DNA of 64,000 nt from Streptomyces sp. CB02261 (GCF_001905665.1 NZ_LIVX01000010.1:186001-250000), one strand, 5' to 3'. Positions 16,363 through 25,719 are shown, counted from the first letter of the stretch. Numbers and translations: made by a program. The notes: generated by a model from the sequence alone, not told the origin.

Positions 16363-18060
16363 ATGACGTCCACGGTGCCCACGACCGCCGTCCCCCACAG
16401 CGACGGCCAGCCGCCGATCACCATGTTCGGTCCGGACTTCCCGTACGCGTACGACGACTTCCTGGCCCACCCGGCCGGGCTCGGCCAGATACCGGCCACC
16501 GAGCACGGCACCGAGGTCGCCGTCATCGGCGGCGGGCTCTCCGGCATCATCGCCGCGTACGAGCTGATGAAGATGGGCCTCAAGCCCGTCGTCTACGAGG
16601 CCGACCAGATCGGCGGCCGGCTGCGGACCGTGGGCTTCGAGGGCACCGCCACCGAGGGCCTCACCGCCGAGATGGGCGCGATGCGCTTCCCGCCCTCCTC
16701 GACCGCGCTCCAGCACTACATCGACCTGGTCGGCCTGGAGACCAAGCCCTTCCCGAACCCGCTGGCCGAGTCGACCCCGTCGACCGTCGTCGACCTCAAG
16801 GGCGAGTCCCACTACGCCACCACCGTCGACGACCTCCCGCAGGTCTACCGCGACGTGATGAACGCGTGGAACGCCTGTCTGGACGAGGGCGCCGACTTCT
16901 CCGACATGAACCAGGCCATGCGCGAGCGCGACGTCCCGCGCATCCGCGAGATCTGGTCGAAGCTCGTCGAGAAGCTCGACAACCAGACCTTCTACGGCTT
17001 CCTCTGCGAGTCGGAGTCCTTCAAGTCCTTCCGGCACCGCGAGATCTTCGGCCAGGTCGGCTTCGGCACCGGTGGCTGGGACACCGACTTCCCCAACTCC
17101 ATCCTGGAGATCCTCCGCGTCGTCTACACCGAGGCCGACGACCACCACCGAGGCATCGTGGGCGGCTCGCAGCAGCTGCCGCTGCGCCTGTGGGAGCGCG
17201 AGCCCGAGAAGATCGTCCACTGGGCGCAGGGCACCTCGCTGAGCTCCCTCCACGAGGGCGCCCCGAAGCCTGCCGTGACCCGGCTCAACCGGACCGCCGG
17301 CAACCGGATCACCGTCACCGACGCCTCCGGCGACATCCGCACGTACCAGGCGGCGATCTTCACCGCGCAGTCCTGGATGCTGCTCTCCAAGATCGCCTGC
17401 GACGACTCGCTCTTCCCGATCGACCACTGGACGGCGATCGAGCGCACCCACTACATGGAGAGCTCCAAGCTCTTCGTCCCGGTCGACCGCCCGTTCTGGC
17501 TGGACAAGGACGAGGAGACCGGGCGGGACGTCATGTCGATGACGCTCACCGACCGGATGACCCGCGGCACGTACCTCCTGGACGAGGGCCCGGACAAGCC
17601 GGCCGTCATCTGCCTCTCGTACACGTGGTGCGACGACAGCCTGAAGTGGCTGCCGCTCTCCGCGAACGAGCGGATGGAGGTCATGCTGAAGTCGCTCGGG
17701 GAGATCTACCCGAAGGTCGACATCCGGAAGCACATCATCGGCAACCCGGTGACCGTGTCCTGGGAGAACGAGCCCTACTTCATGGGCGCGTTCAAGGCGA
17801 ACCTGCCGGGTCACTACCGCTACCAGCGGCGTCTGTTCACCCACTTCATGCAGGACCGGCTGCCCGAGGACAAGCGGGGCATCTTCCTCGCAGGCGACGA
17901 CATCTCCTGGACGGCCGGCTGGGCCGAGGGCGCGGTGCAGACGGCGCTCAACGCCGTCTGGGGCGTGATGCACCACTTCGGCGGCGCCACCGACGGCACC
18001 AACCCGGGCCCGGGTGACGTGTACGACGAGATCGCCCCGGTCGAGCTGCCGGAGGACTGA
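16363..18060 (+). CDS. davB: Flavin amino-acid monooxygenase, DavB-like L-lysine 2-monooxygenase
   Basis: 565 residues, the size of Pseudomonas DavB. N-terminal ITMFGPDFPYAYDDF and HPAGLGQIPA precede the FAD Rossmann site VAVIGGGLSGIIAAYE (GGGLSG at 56-61). The flavin-oxidase GAMRFPPSS loop, GQVGFGTGGWDTDFPNS and the C-terminal FAD segment FLAGDDISWTAGWAEGA all match lysine/tryptophan 2-monooxygenases, and lysine monooxygenase best as I recall. It would turn L-lysine and O2 into 5-aminovaleramide and CO2. A tryptophan 2-monooxygenase role (to indole-acetamide) is the main alternative. No aminovalerate transaminase is in this window. Confidence 0.84.
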   Translation: MTSTVPTTAVPHSDGQPPITMFGPDFPYAYDDFLAHPAGLGQIPATEHGTEVAVIGGGLSGIIAAYELMKMGLKPVVYEADQIGGRLRTVGFEGTATEGLTAEMGAMRFPPSSTALQHYIDLVGLETKPFPNPLAESTPSTVVDLKGESHYATTVDDLPQVYRDVMNAWNACLDEGADFSDMNQAMRERDVPRIREIWSKLVEKLDNQTFYGFLCESESFKSFRHREIFGQVGFGTGGWDTDFPNSILEILRVVYTEADDHHRGIVGGSQQLPLRLWEREPEKIVHWAQGTSLSSLHEGAPKPAVTRLNRTAGNRITVTDASGDIRTYQAAIFTAQSWMLLSKIACDDSLFPIDHWTAIERTHYMESSKLFVPVDRPFWLDKDEETGRDVMSMTLTDRMTRGTYLLDEGPDKPAVICLSYTWCDDSLKWLPLSANERMEVMLKSLGEIYPKVDIRKHIIGNPVTVSWENEPYFMGAFKANLPGHYRYQRRLFTHFMQDRLPEDKRGIFLAGDDISWTAGWAEGAVQTALNAVWGVMHHFGGATDGTNPGPGDVYDEIAPVELPED

Positions 18061-18073
18061 CCCTCCGGCGGTC

Positions 18074-18772
18074 TCAGCCGCGCGGGCTCAGCGGGGTGAG
18101 CAGCATCCGCCCCACCAGGCCGACCGACCGGTCGAGGCGTTCCCTGAACTCCTCGGCCAGGTCGGGCAGTTCCCGCAGCTGCCAGAGCGAGCGGGCGGCC
18201 AGCCAGGCTCCGTCGCGGGCCCGGTCCAGGCTCCAGCAGCCCAGCAGATGCGTCAGCGGGTCCGTGATGTCCAGCAGGTCCGGGCCCGGCATCACCTCCT
18301 CGCGGATCCGCTCCTCCAGGAGCACGAGGATGTCGCCGACGCGGTCGAACTCGTCCTCCAGATCCGCCGGCGCGCAGTCGAGGGCCCGGCAGGTGTCGAC
18401 CACGGCGAGCGCGAGGTCGTGCCCGATGTGCGCGTTGATGCCGGCCAGCGCGAACTGCAGCGGCCGTACGCCGGGATGGCGACGGTAGCGGAAGAGCGGC
18501 CGCCAGCACGCCGGGGCGGGGCCGCCGGTGGCGGCGGAGTCGACGACCGCGAGGTAGCGCTCGGCGAAGCGCACGTCGAGGGTCGAGGCCGCCCGTCGGT
18601 CGGCGAAGGCGCCGGACTCGATGGCGTGCCCGATCTCCTCCGTGACCGTCAGATAGACCCGGTTGAAGACGGCGACACCGTCGGTCGGATGCCAGGCCGA
18701 GCGGATGGTGCGCATCCGCTCGACCACCGGGTCGACGGCGGTGAACTGCCCGATCTGCGTGGTCTGCGCCAT
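18074..18772 (-). CDS. DUF5995-family protein
   Basis: 232 residues, predicted soluble and helical. The block RFAERYLAVVDSA plus FALAGINAHIGHDLALAVVDTC is what I associate with DUF5995, a family without known function. It ends 13 bases from the convergent davB stop. ATG at 18772 has only a weak ribosome site. No catalytic motif is recognised; the conserved His residues (NAHIGHD) might bind a metal. Confidence 0.78.
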   Translation of the reverse strand: MAQTTQIGQFTAVDPVVERMRTIRSAWHPTDGVAVFNRVYLTVTEEIGHAIESGAFADRRAASTLDVRFAERYLAVVDSAATGGPAPACWRPLFRYRRHPGVRPLQFALAGINAHIGHDLALAVVDTCRALDCAPADLEDEFDRVGDILVLLEERIREEVMPGPDLLDITDPLTHLLGCWSLDRARDGAWLAARSLWQLRELPDLAEEFRERLDRSVGLVGRMLLTPLSPRG

Positions 18773-18844
18773 GGGGGCAGCGTCCCAGGAGGCGGCCCGG
18801 GAGGGAACCGTCTCGGCCCGGCTTCCCCAGAACGGGCGAATCAG

Positions 18845-20245
18845 TCAGCTCTTCGCCGACGGTCCCTCGCCGGACGTGCTCTCGTACGAGCTGGTCCCCG
18901 AGTCCAGCAGCGGCTCCTGCTGCTTGAGGTGGGCCGGGGCGAAGGCGCGCAGCACGTGGTAGCCGGTGATGACGACGATCGTGCCGAGCGCGATGCCGCC
19001 CAGCTCGAAGGTGTCGGTGAAGGTCAGCTTCACCCCGCCGACGCCGATGATGATGCCGGCGGCGGCCGGGACCAGGTTGAGCGGGTTGCGCAGGTCCACC
19101 TTGGCGTTGATCCAGATCTGGGCGCCGAGCAGGCCGATCATTCCGTACAGGATCACGGTGATGCCGCCGAGGACACCGCCGGGGATGGCGGCGACGACGG
19201 CGCCGAACTTCGGGCAGATGCCGAAGAGCAGGGCGAAGCCGGCCGCGGCCCAGTAGGCGGCGGTCGAGTAGACGCGGGTGGCGGCCATGACGCCGATGTT
19301 CTCGGAGTAGGTGGTGTTCGGCGGACCGCCCACGGCCGTCGACAGCATCGAGGCGGCGCCGTCGGCGGCGATCGCGGTGCCGAGCTTGTCGTCCAGGTTG
19401 TCCCCGGTCATCTCGCCGACGGCCTTGACGTGTCCGGCGTTCTCGGCGATCAGGGCGATGACCACGGGCAGCGCGACCAGGATCGCGGACCACTCGAAGC
19501 TCGGGCCGTGGAACGAGGGCAGGCCGATCCAGTCGGCCTGGGAGACGCCGGAGAGGTCGAGCCGCCAGTGGTCGGTGACCTGGCCGGCCGGGGACATCGA
19601 GTGGATCTTGCCGAAGACGAGGTCGAAGACCCAGGAGATGCCGTAGCCGAAGACCAGGCCGAGGAAGATCGCGATCCGCGACCAGAAGCCCCGCAGACAG
19701 ACCACGGCGAGACCGGTGAACAGCATCACGAGCAGCGCCGTCCACTGGTCCTGCGGCCAGTACGTCGAGGCGGTCACCGGCGCCAGGTTGAAGCCGATCA
19801 GCATGACGACGGCGCCGGTCACGATCGGGGGCATCGCCGCGTGGATGATCCGCGCGCCGAACCTCCTCACCGCGAGACCCGCCAGGAAGAGCACCGCACC
19901 CACGACGAGGACGGCGCCCGTCACGGTGGCGCTGGTGCCGCCGGAGGCCCTGATGGCGGCGGCGACACCGACGAAGGAGAGCGAGCAGCCCAGGTAGGAC
20001 GGGACGGTGCCGCGGGTCGCGAGGAGGAAGATCGCGGTCGCGACACCGGACATCATGATCGCCAGGTTCGGGTCCAGACCCATGAGGACCGGGGCGACGA
20101 ACGACGCCCCGAACATGGCCACCACGTGCTGGGCGCCGAGGCCGACCGTACGGGGCCAGGAGAGGCGTTCGTCCGGGCGGACGACGGCTCCGGGAGCGGG
20201 TGTTCGCCCGTCGCCGTGCAGACTCCAGCGCACGCCGAGGTTCAT
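18845..20245 (-). CDS. Uracil/xanthine (NCS2) permease
   Basis: 466 residues with about 14 membrane segments. NCS2 signatures include GAQHVVAMFGASFVAPVLMG in helix 1, FEWSAILVALPVVIALIAENAGH, and the motif GGPPNTTYSENIGVMAATRVYS that carries the conserved Glu-Asn-X-Gly. It imports uracil or an oxidised purine with protons. The short Ser/Glu-rich C-terminus is cytoplasmic. It is monocistronic by spacing. Which nucleobase it carries cannot be told from sequence alone. Confidence 0.92.
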   Translation of the reverse strand: MNLGVRWSLHGDGRTPAPGAVVRPDERLSWPRTVGLGAQHVVAMFGASFVAPVLMGLDPNLAIMMSGVATAIFLLATRGTVPSYLGCSLSFVGVAAAIRASGGTSATVTGAVLVVGAVLFLAGLAVRRFGARIIHAAMPPIVTGAVVMLIGFNLAPVTASTYWPQDQWTALLVMLFTGLAVVCLRGFWSRIAIFLGLVFGYGISWVFDLVFGKIHSMSPAGQVTDHWRLDLSGVSQADWIGLPSFHGPSFEWSAILVALPVVIALIAENAGHVKAVGEMTGDNLDDKLGTAIAADGAASMLSTAVGGPPNTTYSENIGVMAATRVYSTAAYWAAAGFALLFGICPKFGAVVAAIPGGVLGGITVILYGMIGLLGAQIWINAKVDLRNPLNLVPAAAGIIIGVGGVKLTFTDTFELGGIALGTIVVITGYHVLRAFAPAHLKQQEPLLDSGTSSYESTSGEGPSAKS

Positions 20246-20417
20246 GAGGTCGCTCCCGTTCTCCGGTTCCGGCGGCCGTGTCGCGACCGCGAAAGATCAG
20301 CCACATGGTATGCGCCACCGCAGGTGGGAGCCGTGCGCCGACGGCGGGCGTGATCCGGAGAACGGGTCCGGTCCCGGGGGCCGTCTCGCCGATCGGCCCG
20401 CGCCCCTGGGTACGCCC

Positions 20418-21638
20418 CTAGCCGCCCACCGGCCCCGACGCCTTCGCCGAGGTCGCCGCCGGGGTCGACGCCGCCTTCCGGCCGTCGGTCCTGAGCACGC
20501 CCGCGCCGAGCACGAGCCCCAGGGTGAGCAGGGTGACCAGGCCGAAGGAGAAGACCAGCGAGGTCGCGTCGGCGATGCCGCCGATGGCCGAGGGGGCGAT
20601 CAGGCCCGAGGTGTACGTGATGGTGGCGACGCCCGCGATGGCCTGGCTGGGGTTGGGGCCGCTGCGCCCGGCCGCCGCGAAGGCGAGCGGGACGACGACG
20701 GCGATGCCGAGCCCGATGAGCCCGAATCCGGCCATCGCCAGGGCGGCGTGCGGGGCGAACACGACCATGAGCCCGCCGACGGTGGCGGCGACGCCCCCGA
20801 CGCGTACGGTACGGACCGCGCCGAAGCGGTCCACGACCCGGTCGCCGACCAGTCGGGCCACGGCCATCGTCAGCGCGAAGGCGGTGGTGGAGGCGGCCGC
20901 GAGCCCGGCCGAGCTGCCCAGCTCGTCCCGGAGGTAGACGGCCGACCAGTCGAGGCTGGCGCCTTCGGCGAACACGCCGCAGAAGCCGATCGCGCCGATG
21001 ACGAGCGCGGACTTCGGCGGCAGGGAGAAGCGCGGCGGCGCCTCCTCGTCGGGGGTGCTGCGCACGTCGAGCACGCCCTGGCAGAAGAACAGGCCGAGCG
21101 CGGTGAGGACCAGGGCCGCGACGAGGTGGTGGAGCCGGGCGTCGCCGCCGAGGTGGGCGGCGACCGTGCCGGCGGCGGAACCGATCAGGGCGCCGACGCT
21201 CCACATGCCGTGCAGGCTCGACATGATGGACTTGCCGAGCCGGTTCTCGGTCTCGACGCCGAGCGCGTTCATCGCGACGTCGGACATGCCCGCGGTGGCG
21301 CCGTAGACGAACAGCGCCCCGCACAGCCCCCAGATGTTCGGCGCGAGCGAGGGCAGGGTCAGCGAGAGCGTCCACAGGACGAGCAGGCCGCGCAGGGCCG
21401 TGCGGGCGCCGAAGCGGTGGCCGATGGCCCCGGCGAGCGGCATCGCGAGCGAGGCGCCCAGCGCGGGGAAGGCGAGGGCGAGCCCGAGCTGTCCGGCGCT
21501 CACGCCCGCGTGCTCCTGGATCCAGGGGATCCGGGTCGCGAAGCTGCCGGTGACGGCGCCGTGGACGCAGAACACGGCGGCGACCGCGAAGCGCGCCCGC
21601 CGCAGGCGATCGGTGCTGGTGACGGTCTCCGCCGCCAT
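20418..21638 (-). CDS. MFS transporter divergent from a ROK regulator
   Basis: 406 residues, about 12 membrane helices (FAVAAVFCVHGAVTGSFATRIPWI onward). The GHRFGARTAL loop after helix 2 and DRFGAVRTVRVGG in the second half are MFS loops. ATG at 21638 follows GGAGGG. It faces the ROK gene across about 107 bases that contain a TATCAGG dyad, a common layout in which the ROK protein controls the transporter. A sugar or sugar derivative is the likely cargo, by that association only. Confidence 0.88.
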   Translation of the reverse strand: MAAETVTSTDRLRRARFAVAAVFCVHGAVTGSFATRIPWIQEHAGVSAGQLGLALAFPALGASLAMPLAGAIGHRFGARTALRGLLVLWTLSLTLPSLAPNIWGLCGALFVYGATAGMSDVAMNALGVETENRLGKSIMSSLHGMWSVGALIGSAAGTVAAHLGGDARLHHLVAALVLTALGLFFCQGVLDVRSTPDEEAPPRFSLPPKSALVIGAIGFCGVFAEGASLDWSAVYLRDELGSSAGLAAASTTAFALTMAVARLVGDRVVDRFGAVRTVRVGGVAATVGGLMVVFAPHAALAMAGFGLIGLGIAVVVPLAFAAAGRSGPNPSQAIAGVATITYTSGLIAPSAIGGIADATSLVFSFGLVTLLTLGLVLGAGVLRTDGRKAASTPAATSAKASGPVGG

Positions 21639-21673
21639 GGGCCCTCCCGGGGATCGTGGTGTGCCGCGTAAAC

Positions 21674-21694
21674 TATCAGGAACCCTGCCTGATA
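21674..21694. promoter_or_regulatory. Operator candidate TATCAGG-N7-CCTGATA
   Basis: Perfect 7-base inverted repeat in the MFS/ROK intergenic region, 36 bases from the MFS start codon and 51 from the ROK start codon. It is AT-richer than its surroundings. Likely binding site of the ROK repressor for both promoters. Confidence 0.65.
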
Positions 21695-21745
21695 AATAGA
21701 CCGCAGTGGGCTGTCCCGTCCCCACGAGTCTGAGAGGATCGCCGC

Positions 21746-22870
21746 ATGGCCGCATCCCCGAGCACCGCACGAGCCATCAACGACCGGCTCGCCCTGCGAC
21801 TGCTCCAGGGCGAGGGCCCGTTGACGGCCACTCAGCTCAAGACCCTCACCGGGCTCTCCCGGCCCACCGTCGCCGACCTCGTCGAACGGCTCCAGGGCTC
21901 CGGGCTCGTCCACGTCGTCGGGGAGTCCGGAGCCGAGCGCCGGGGCCCCAACGCCAAGCTGTACGGGATCGTCGCCGACCGCGCGCACCTCGCCGCGCTC
22001 GACGTCCGCACCCGCTCGGTCTCCGTCACCGTCGCCGACCTGCTCGGCACCACCCTCGCCGAGGCGTCCGTCCCCGTCGGCGACGACAGCGGCACGGGCC
22101 CGGCCGTGGAGAAGGCCGTCACCCTCCTGGAGCGGACCGTGAAGGAGGCGGGCGCCGACCGGCTGCACACCGTCGCCGTCGGAGCCCCCGGACTCATCGA
22201 CCCGGCCACCGGCGAACTGCGCGACTCCACGGGACTGCCCGCCTGGCACCGGCGCCTGGTCGCCGTCCTCCAGGAGCGGCTGCCGGCCCATGTGCTCGTA
22301 GAGAACGAGACCAACCTCGCCGCCGTGGCCGAGCTGCGCGCGGGCGCGGCCCGCGACCGCGAGGACTTCGTCCTGCTCTGGCTCGGCCAGGGCGTCGGCG
22401 CCGCCGTCGTCCTCGACGGGCGGCTGCGCCGCGGGGCCTCGGGCGGCGCCGGCGAGGTCGGCTTCCTACCCGTGCCGGGCACCTCGGGCCTGCCCTCGGC
22501 CACCGGCTGCGAGGGCGGCTTCCACGAGCTGGCCTGCGCGGCCGCCGTCGAGGCCCTCGCCACCGCGCACGGACTCGACCCGACCGGGGCGCTCGCCTCG
22601 GGACACGAGCCCTTCCTGGACGCCCTCGCCCACCGCCTCGCCGTCGGAGCGGCCGCGATCGTGTCCGTCCTGGACCCCGGCTGCGTGGTCCTCGCCGGGG
22701 AGACCGGCCACCAGGGCGGTGCCGGGCTCGCCGCCCGCGTCGAGTCCGTCCTCGCGGCCCTCTCGCCCCTCCGTACGGAGGTCCGGCCCACCAGCCTCGG
22801 CGACACGGCCGTCCTCCGCGGCGCCCTGCTGCGCGCCCGTGACGCGGCGCAGGACGAGCTGTTCCCGTAA
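21746..22870 (+). CDS. ROK-family transcriptional regulator
   Basis: 374 residues. The N-terminal winged helix (GPLTATQLKTLTGLSRPTVADLVERLQ, about 25-51) is followed by a ROK sugar-kinase fold. VAVGAPGLID, LVENETNLAAVAELRAG and LWLGQGVGAAVVLDGRLRRGASGGAGEVG are the ROK core. The zinc-site region is weak: GLPSATGCEGGFHELAC lacks the full CXCGXXGC cysteines, so zinc binding and kinase activity are doubtful. ATG at 21746. It probably represses itself and the divergent MFS gene. Confidence 0.9.
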   Translation: MAASPSTARAINDRLALRLLQGEGPLTATQLKTLTGLSRPTVADLVERLQGSGLVHVVGESGAERRGPNAKLYGIVADRAHLAALDVRTRSVSVTVADLLGTTLAEASVPVGDDSGTGPAVEKAVTLLERTVKEAGADRLHTVAVGAPGLIDPATGELRDSTGLPAWHRRLVAVLQERLPAHVLVENETNLAAVAELRAGAARDREDFVLLWLGQGVGAAVVLDGRLRRGASGGAGEVGFLPVPGTSGLPSATGCEGGFHELACAAAVEALATAHGLDPTGALASGHEPFLDALAHRLAVGAAAIVSVLDPGCVVLAGETGHQGGAGLAARVESVLAALSPLRTEVRPTSLGDTAVLRGALLRARDAAQDELFP

Positions 22871-22886
22871 CGGCCGCCCGCGCCCG

Positions 22887-22994
22887 GTGACCCCGGGGAG
22901 CGCGGACGGCCCACCCCGTCCCCGGCCCCCGGGGGACGCGGACGGCCCACCCCGTTCCCGGCCCCCGGGGAACGCGGACGCGCCGCGCCCCGGA
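22887..22994. repeat. 36-bp tandem repeat
   Basis: Two full copies and one partial copy of a 36-base unit containing CGCGGACGGCCCACCCCGT, with starts of that core at 22901 and 22937 and a truncated core at 22973. It lies in the convergent gap between the ROK and chitinase genes. Confidence 0.75.
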
Positions 22995-23071
22995 CAGGGG
23001 GGCGCGGCGCGGAGGGGGCCCGGCGGCGGCAAGGGCCGTGAGGTTCCGCCGCCGGGGGTTCTCGGGGTGGG

Positions 23072-25444
23072 TCAGCAGGCGCCGAGGTCCTTCCAGACGC
23101 CCCACTCACCGGTGGTGCCGGGGGTCTCGTTCTGGGTCCACCACTGGGCCCTGTACTTGCGGCCGTTGTGGGAGACCTCGTTGCCCGCGTTGTAGACCGT
23201 GCCGGCCACGTACGCCGGGACCGAGCCGCAGCCCGTGGTGGGCGGCGTCGTCGGAGGCGTGGTCGGGGGAGTCGTCGGCGGGGTGGTGGGCGGCGTGGTC
23301 GGAGGCGTGGTCGGCGGGGTCGTGGAGCCCGGCTCCACCACCGTCGTACCGCGCGCCAGGTCACCGGCGAGGGCGTACGTCGTGCCGTTGATGTTCACCG
23401 TCCAGTTGGAGGGGGTGGACACCGGCAGGTAGTAGTTGAACGCCAGGTCGACCGTGGCGCCCGGGGCGAGGGACTGCCAGGCCGGAAGCTTCAGGGAGAC
23501 GCGGTGGAAGTCGCCCTTCAGGCCGCCCACGTTGGAGCCCGTGTGGTCGCTGCTGATCACCTTCGTGCCGAAGCCCGACTGGTCGGAGGCGTTGGCCGGG
23601 GCCGAGGTCCCGTAGTCGAACTGGAACTCCGTGCCGCCCGGCAGGGTCGCCGCCGTGTTGTTGGTGATCTTGATCTTCGGGGTGATCGGGTAGTTCGAGT
23701 CACCCAGCTTGAACTCGGTGAACTGGGCGTCGATCTTCACGGCCTGGGTCGGCAGCGCCTTGTTCGACTTCTTCGCGCCGTACGGGGTGGCCGCCTTGAA
23801 CTTGTCGTACATCAGCGAGGTGAGCGTGGAGCCCATCTCGTACTGGCCCTTGGCGGCGTTCCAGGCGTAGTCGCCGGCCATCTCCCAGACCATGGTGCCG
23901 CCGATGCCCTTGGCGACCACGTAGTCGGCCTTCGCGGCCACCGACTGCTCGTCCTCGGTGGAGAGGAAGACCTTCTTCTGGGCGTTCCACAGCCACGGCG
24001 CGACCAGGGTCGCGTCGTACTTGCGGGTGTAGGTGCCGGTCAGCGTGGTGCCCGCCGGGAAGCCGTACTGGGTGACGTAGTCGCCGACGATCCCCTTCTC
24101 GAGGTTCTTGGCGTGCCACATCGGGTTGGAGCCGGCGGGCGACTCGGCACCGTTGGTGTCCTTGTCGTGCCACAGGTTGTCGATGCCGACGGCGCCGTCA
24201 CCGCACTTGGTCAGACCGGCTCCGGCCGGGCAGGTGGCCGCGGAGGCCTTGCCCCACAGGCCGTCGGTGCCGCCCTGCACGTTCTTGTGGCCGCGGGTGT
24301 AGTAGGGCAGGCCGATGTTGATCCGGCCGGCCGGCATCGAACCGCGGAAGTAGTGGTACGCCCAGTCGGTGTTGAGGTAGCCGATGCTGCCGTACTGCGC
24401 CGAGCCGTAGACGTTGGCGGCGGCGAGCTCGCCGTCCTTGCCGTCGTCGAAGAGGGAGGCGTTCGGCCCGACGTACTCGTTCCAGGCGCCGTGCAGGTCG
24501 TAGGACATGATGTTGACGTAGTCCAGATACTTCTGCATCTGGAAGGTCTCCATGCCGCGCAGCAGGTAGCCGGAGGAGGGGGCGGCGACGGTCAGCAGGT
24601 AGTGCTTGCCGTCGGCGGCGCCGGCCCTGTCCAGCTTCTCGCGCAGGGACTTCATGAGGACCGCGTAGCCCTGGACGAGCCCGGCGCGGCGCGCGTTGGC
24701 GAACTGCCAGTCGAGCGGGTTGCCGGCGTCCTTCATGGTCGTGGGGTACTCGTAGTCGATGTCGACGCCGTTGAACCCGTACTTCCGGATGAAGTCGACG
24801 GCCGAGGTGGCGAAGGTGTCGATCCCGGCCTGGTTGACCGAACCGTCGGCGTTGGTGGCCATCGAGTAGAAGCCGCCGGAGTTCACGCGGTCGCCGTTGT
24901 CGGCGAAGTACCCGCCCGTCTCCGCCCAGCCGCCGACCGAGATCAGCGTCTTCACGTTCGGGTGCTGCTTCTTGAACTTGTTGAGCAGGTTGAAGTGGCC
25001 CTTGTAGGCGTACGCGGGGTCCATCTCGGCTCCGGCGACACCGGGCCAGGTCATCCCGGTGGCCGCGTTGTTCGGACCGTCCGCGCCGACGGAGAGCTTG
25101 TTGTCCCCGCCGATGTGCCCGAAGGCGTAGTTGATGTGGGTGATCTTCTCCCACGGGATGTCCTTGGCCAGGTACGCGGGCTGGCCGTTCTTGCCGGTGC
25201 GCCAGCCGGTGAAGTAGCCGATGACGCGGCGCTGGTGGTCGGCGCCCATCTTCTCGCGGCCCTCGGTGTCGTAGACCGAGCAGTACGGGACGTCGACGCC
25301 CGGGGTCTTGTAGAGCCCGTCGGGGCGACAGGACTCGTTGTCGGCCGCGTACGAGACGCCGCCGGCCAGCGAGCTGAGCAGCAGCCCGGTGACGGCCGCG
25401 CCGGAAGCGAGCAGCGAGGCTCTCTTCGTGGTGGGGGACAACAC
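23072..25444 (-). CDS. Secreted modular GH18 chitinase
   Basis: 790 residues. Signal peptide (about 1-33, ending SYAA) is followed by a GH18 barrel (about 70-540), a beta-sandwich accessory domain (about 560-690), a seven-fold PTTP linker and a C-terminal CBM5/12 chitin-binding domain with the aromatic AQWWTQNETPG. The catalytic motif reads NGVDIDYE: the essential Glu and its Asp at -2 are present, but the first Asp of DxxDxDxE is Asn. GTG at 25444 follows AGGAGG by eight bases. Upstream chitinase-type repeats suggest induction by chito-oligosaccharides with DasR and catabolite control. Confidence 0.94.
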   Translation of the reverse strand: MLSPTTKRASLLASGAAVTGLLLSSLAGGVSYAADNESCRPDGLYKTPGVDVPYCSVYDTEGREKMGADHQRRVIGYFTGWRTGKNGQPAYLAKDIPWEKITHINYAFGHIGGDNKLSVGADGPNNAATGMTWPGVAGAEMDPAYAYKGHFNLLNKFKKQHPNVKTLISVGGWAETGGYFADNGDRVNSGGFYSMATNADGSVNQAGIDTFATSAVDFIRKYGFNGVDIDYEYPTTMKDAGNPLDWQFANARRAGLVQGYAVLMKSLREKLDRAGAADGKHYLLTVAAPSSGYLLRGMETFQMQKYLDYVNIMSYDLHGAWNEYVGPNASLFDDGKDGELAAANVYGSAQYGSIGYLNTDWAYHYFRGSMPAGRINIGLPYYTRGHKNVQGGTDGLWGKASAATCPAGAGLTKCGDGAVGIDNLWHDKDTNGAESPAGSNPMWHAKNLEKGIVGDYVTQYGFPAGTTLTGTYTRKYDATLVAPWLWNAQKKVFLSTEDEQSVAAKADYVVAKGIGGTMVWEMAGDYAWNAAKGQYEMGSTLTSLMYDKFKAATPYGAKKSNKALPTQAVKIDAQFTEFKLGDSNYPITPKIKITNNTAATLPGGTEFQFDYGTSAPANASDQSGFGTKVISSDHTGSNVGGLKGDFHRVSLKLPAWQSLAPGATVDLAFNYYLPVSTPSNWTVNINGTTYALAGDLARGTTVVEPGSTTPPTTPPTTPPTTPPTTPPTTPPTTPPTTGCGSVPAYVAGTVYNAGNEVSHNGRKYRAQWWTQNETPGTTGEWGVWKDLGAC

Positions 25445-25582
25445 GATCGGGTCCTCCTGGGGTGGAGCCCGCCGCGCCCTCGGGGCGCGGGGGGAGTCGT
25501 AGAACACAACGAACAAGGGGGTGGGTCGTGTTGGGCCCGGAGAGTGCGCACCCCGCCGGACCGTTCCTCGGAGGTGACACGG

Positions 25583-25624
25583 AGATTAAGAGGACTAGAC
25601 CAGTGCGTCAATAGGTCTGGACCA
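25583..25624 (-). promoter_or_regulatory. Chitinase promoter with 12-bp direct repeats
   Basis: On the minus strand TGGTCCAGACCT (25624-25613) and TGGTCTAGTCCT (25602-25591) are the paired 12-base repeats typical of Streptomyces chitinase promoters. They also overlap the DasR-site consensus. TTGACG (25610-25605) and TAATCT (25588-25583) with a 16-base spacer give a good vegetative promoter lying between and over the repeats. Confidence 0.85.
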
Positions 25625-25719
25625 AAGAGGCCTTGGGGGTGTCGTGTGAGCCAGCCCACAGGAATTCGGTCGTATCGCCCCAGGCAGGTCGTGGCACACT
25701 GGCCCTGTATCAGCAGCAG

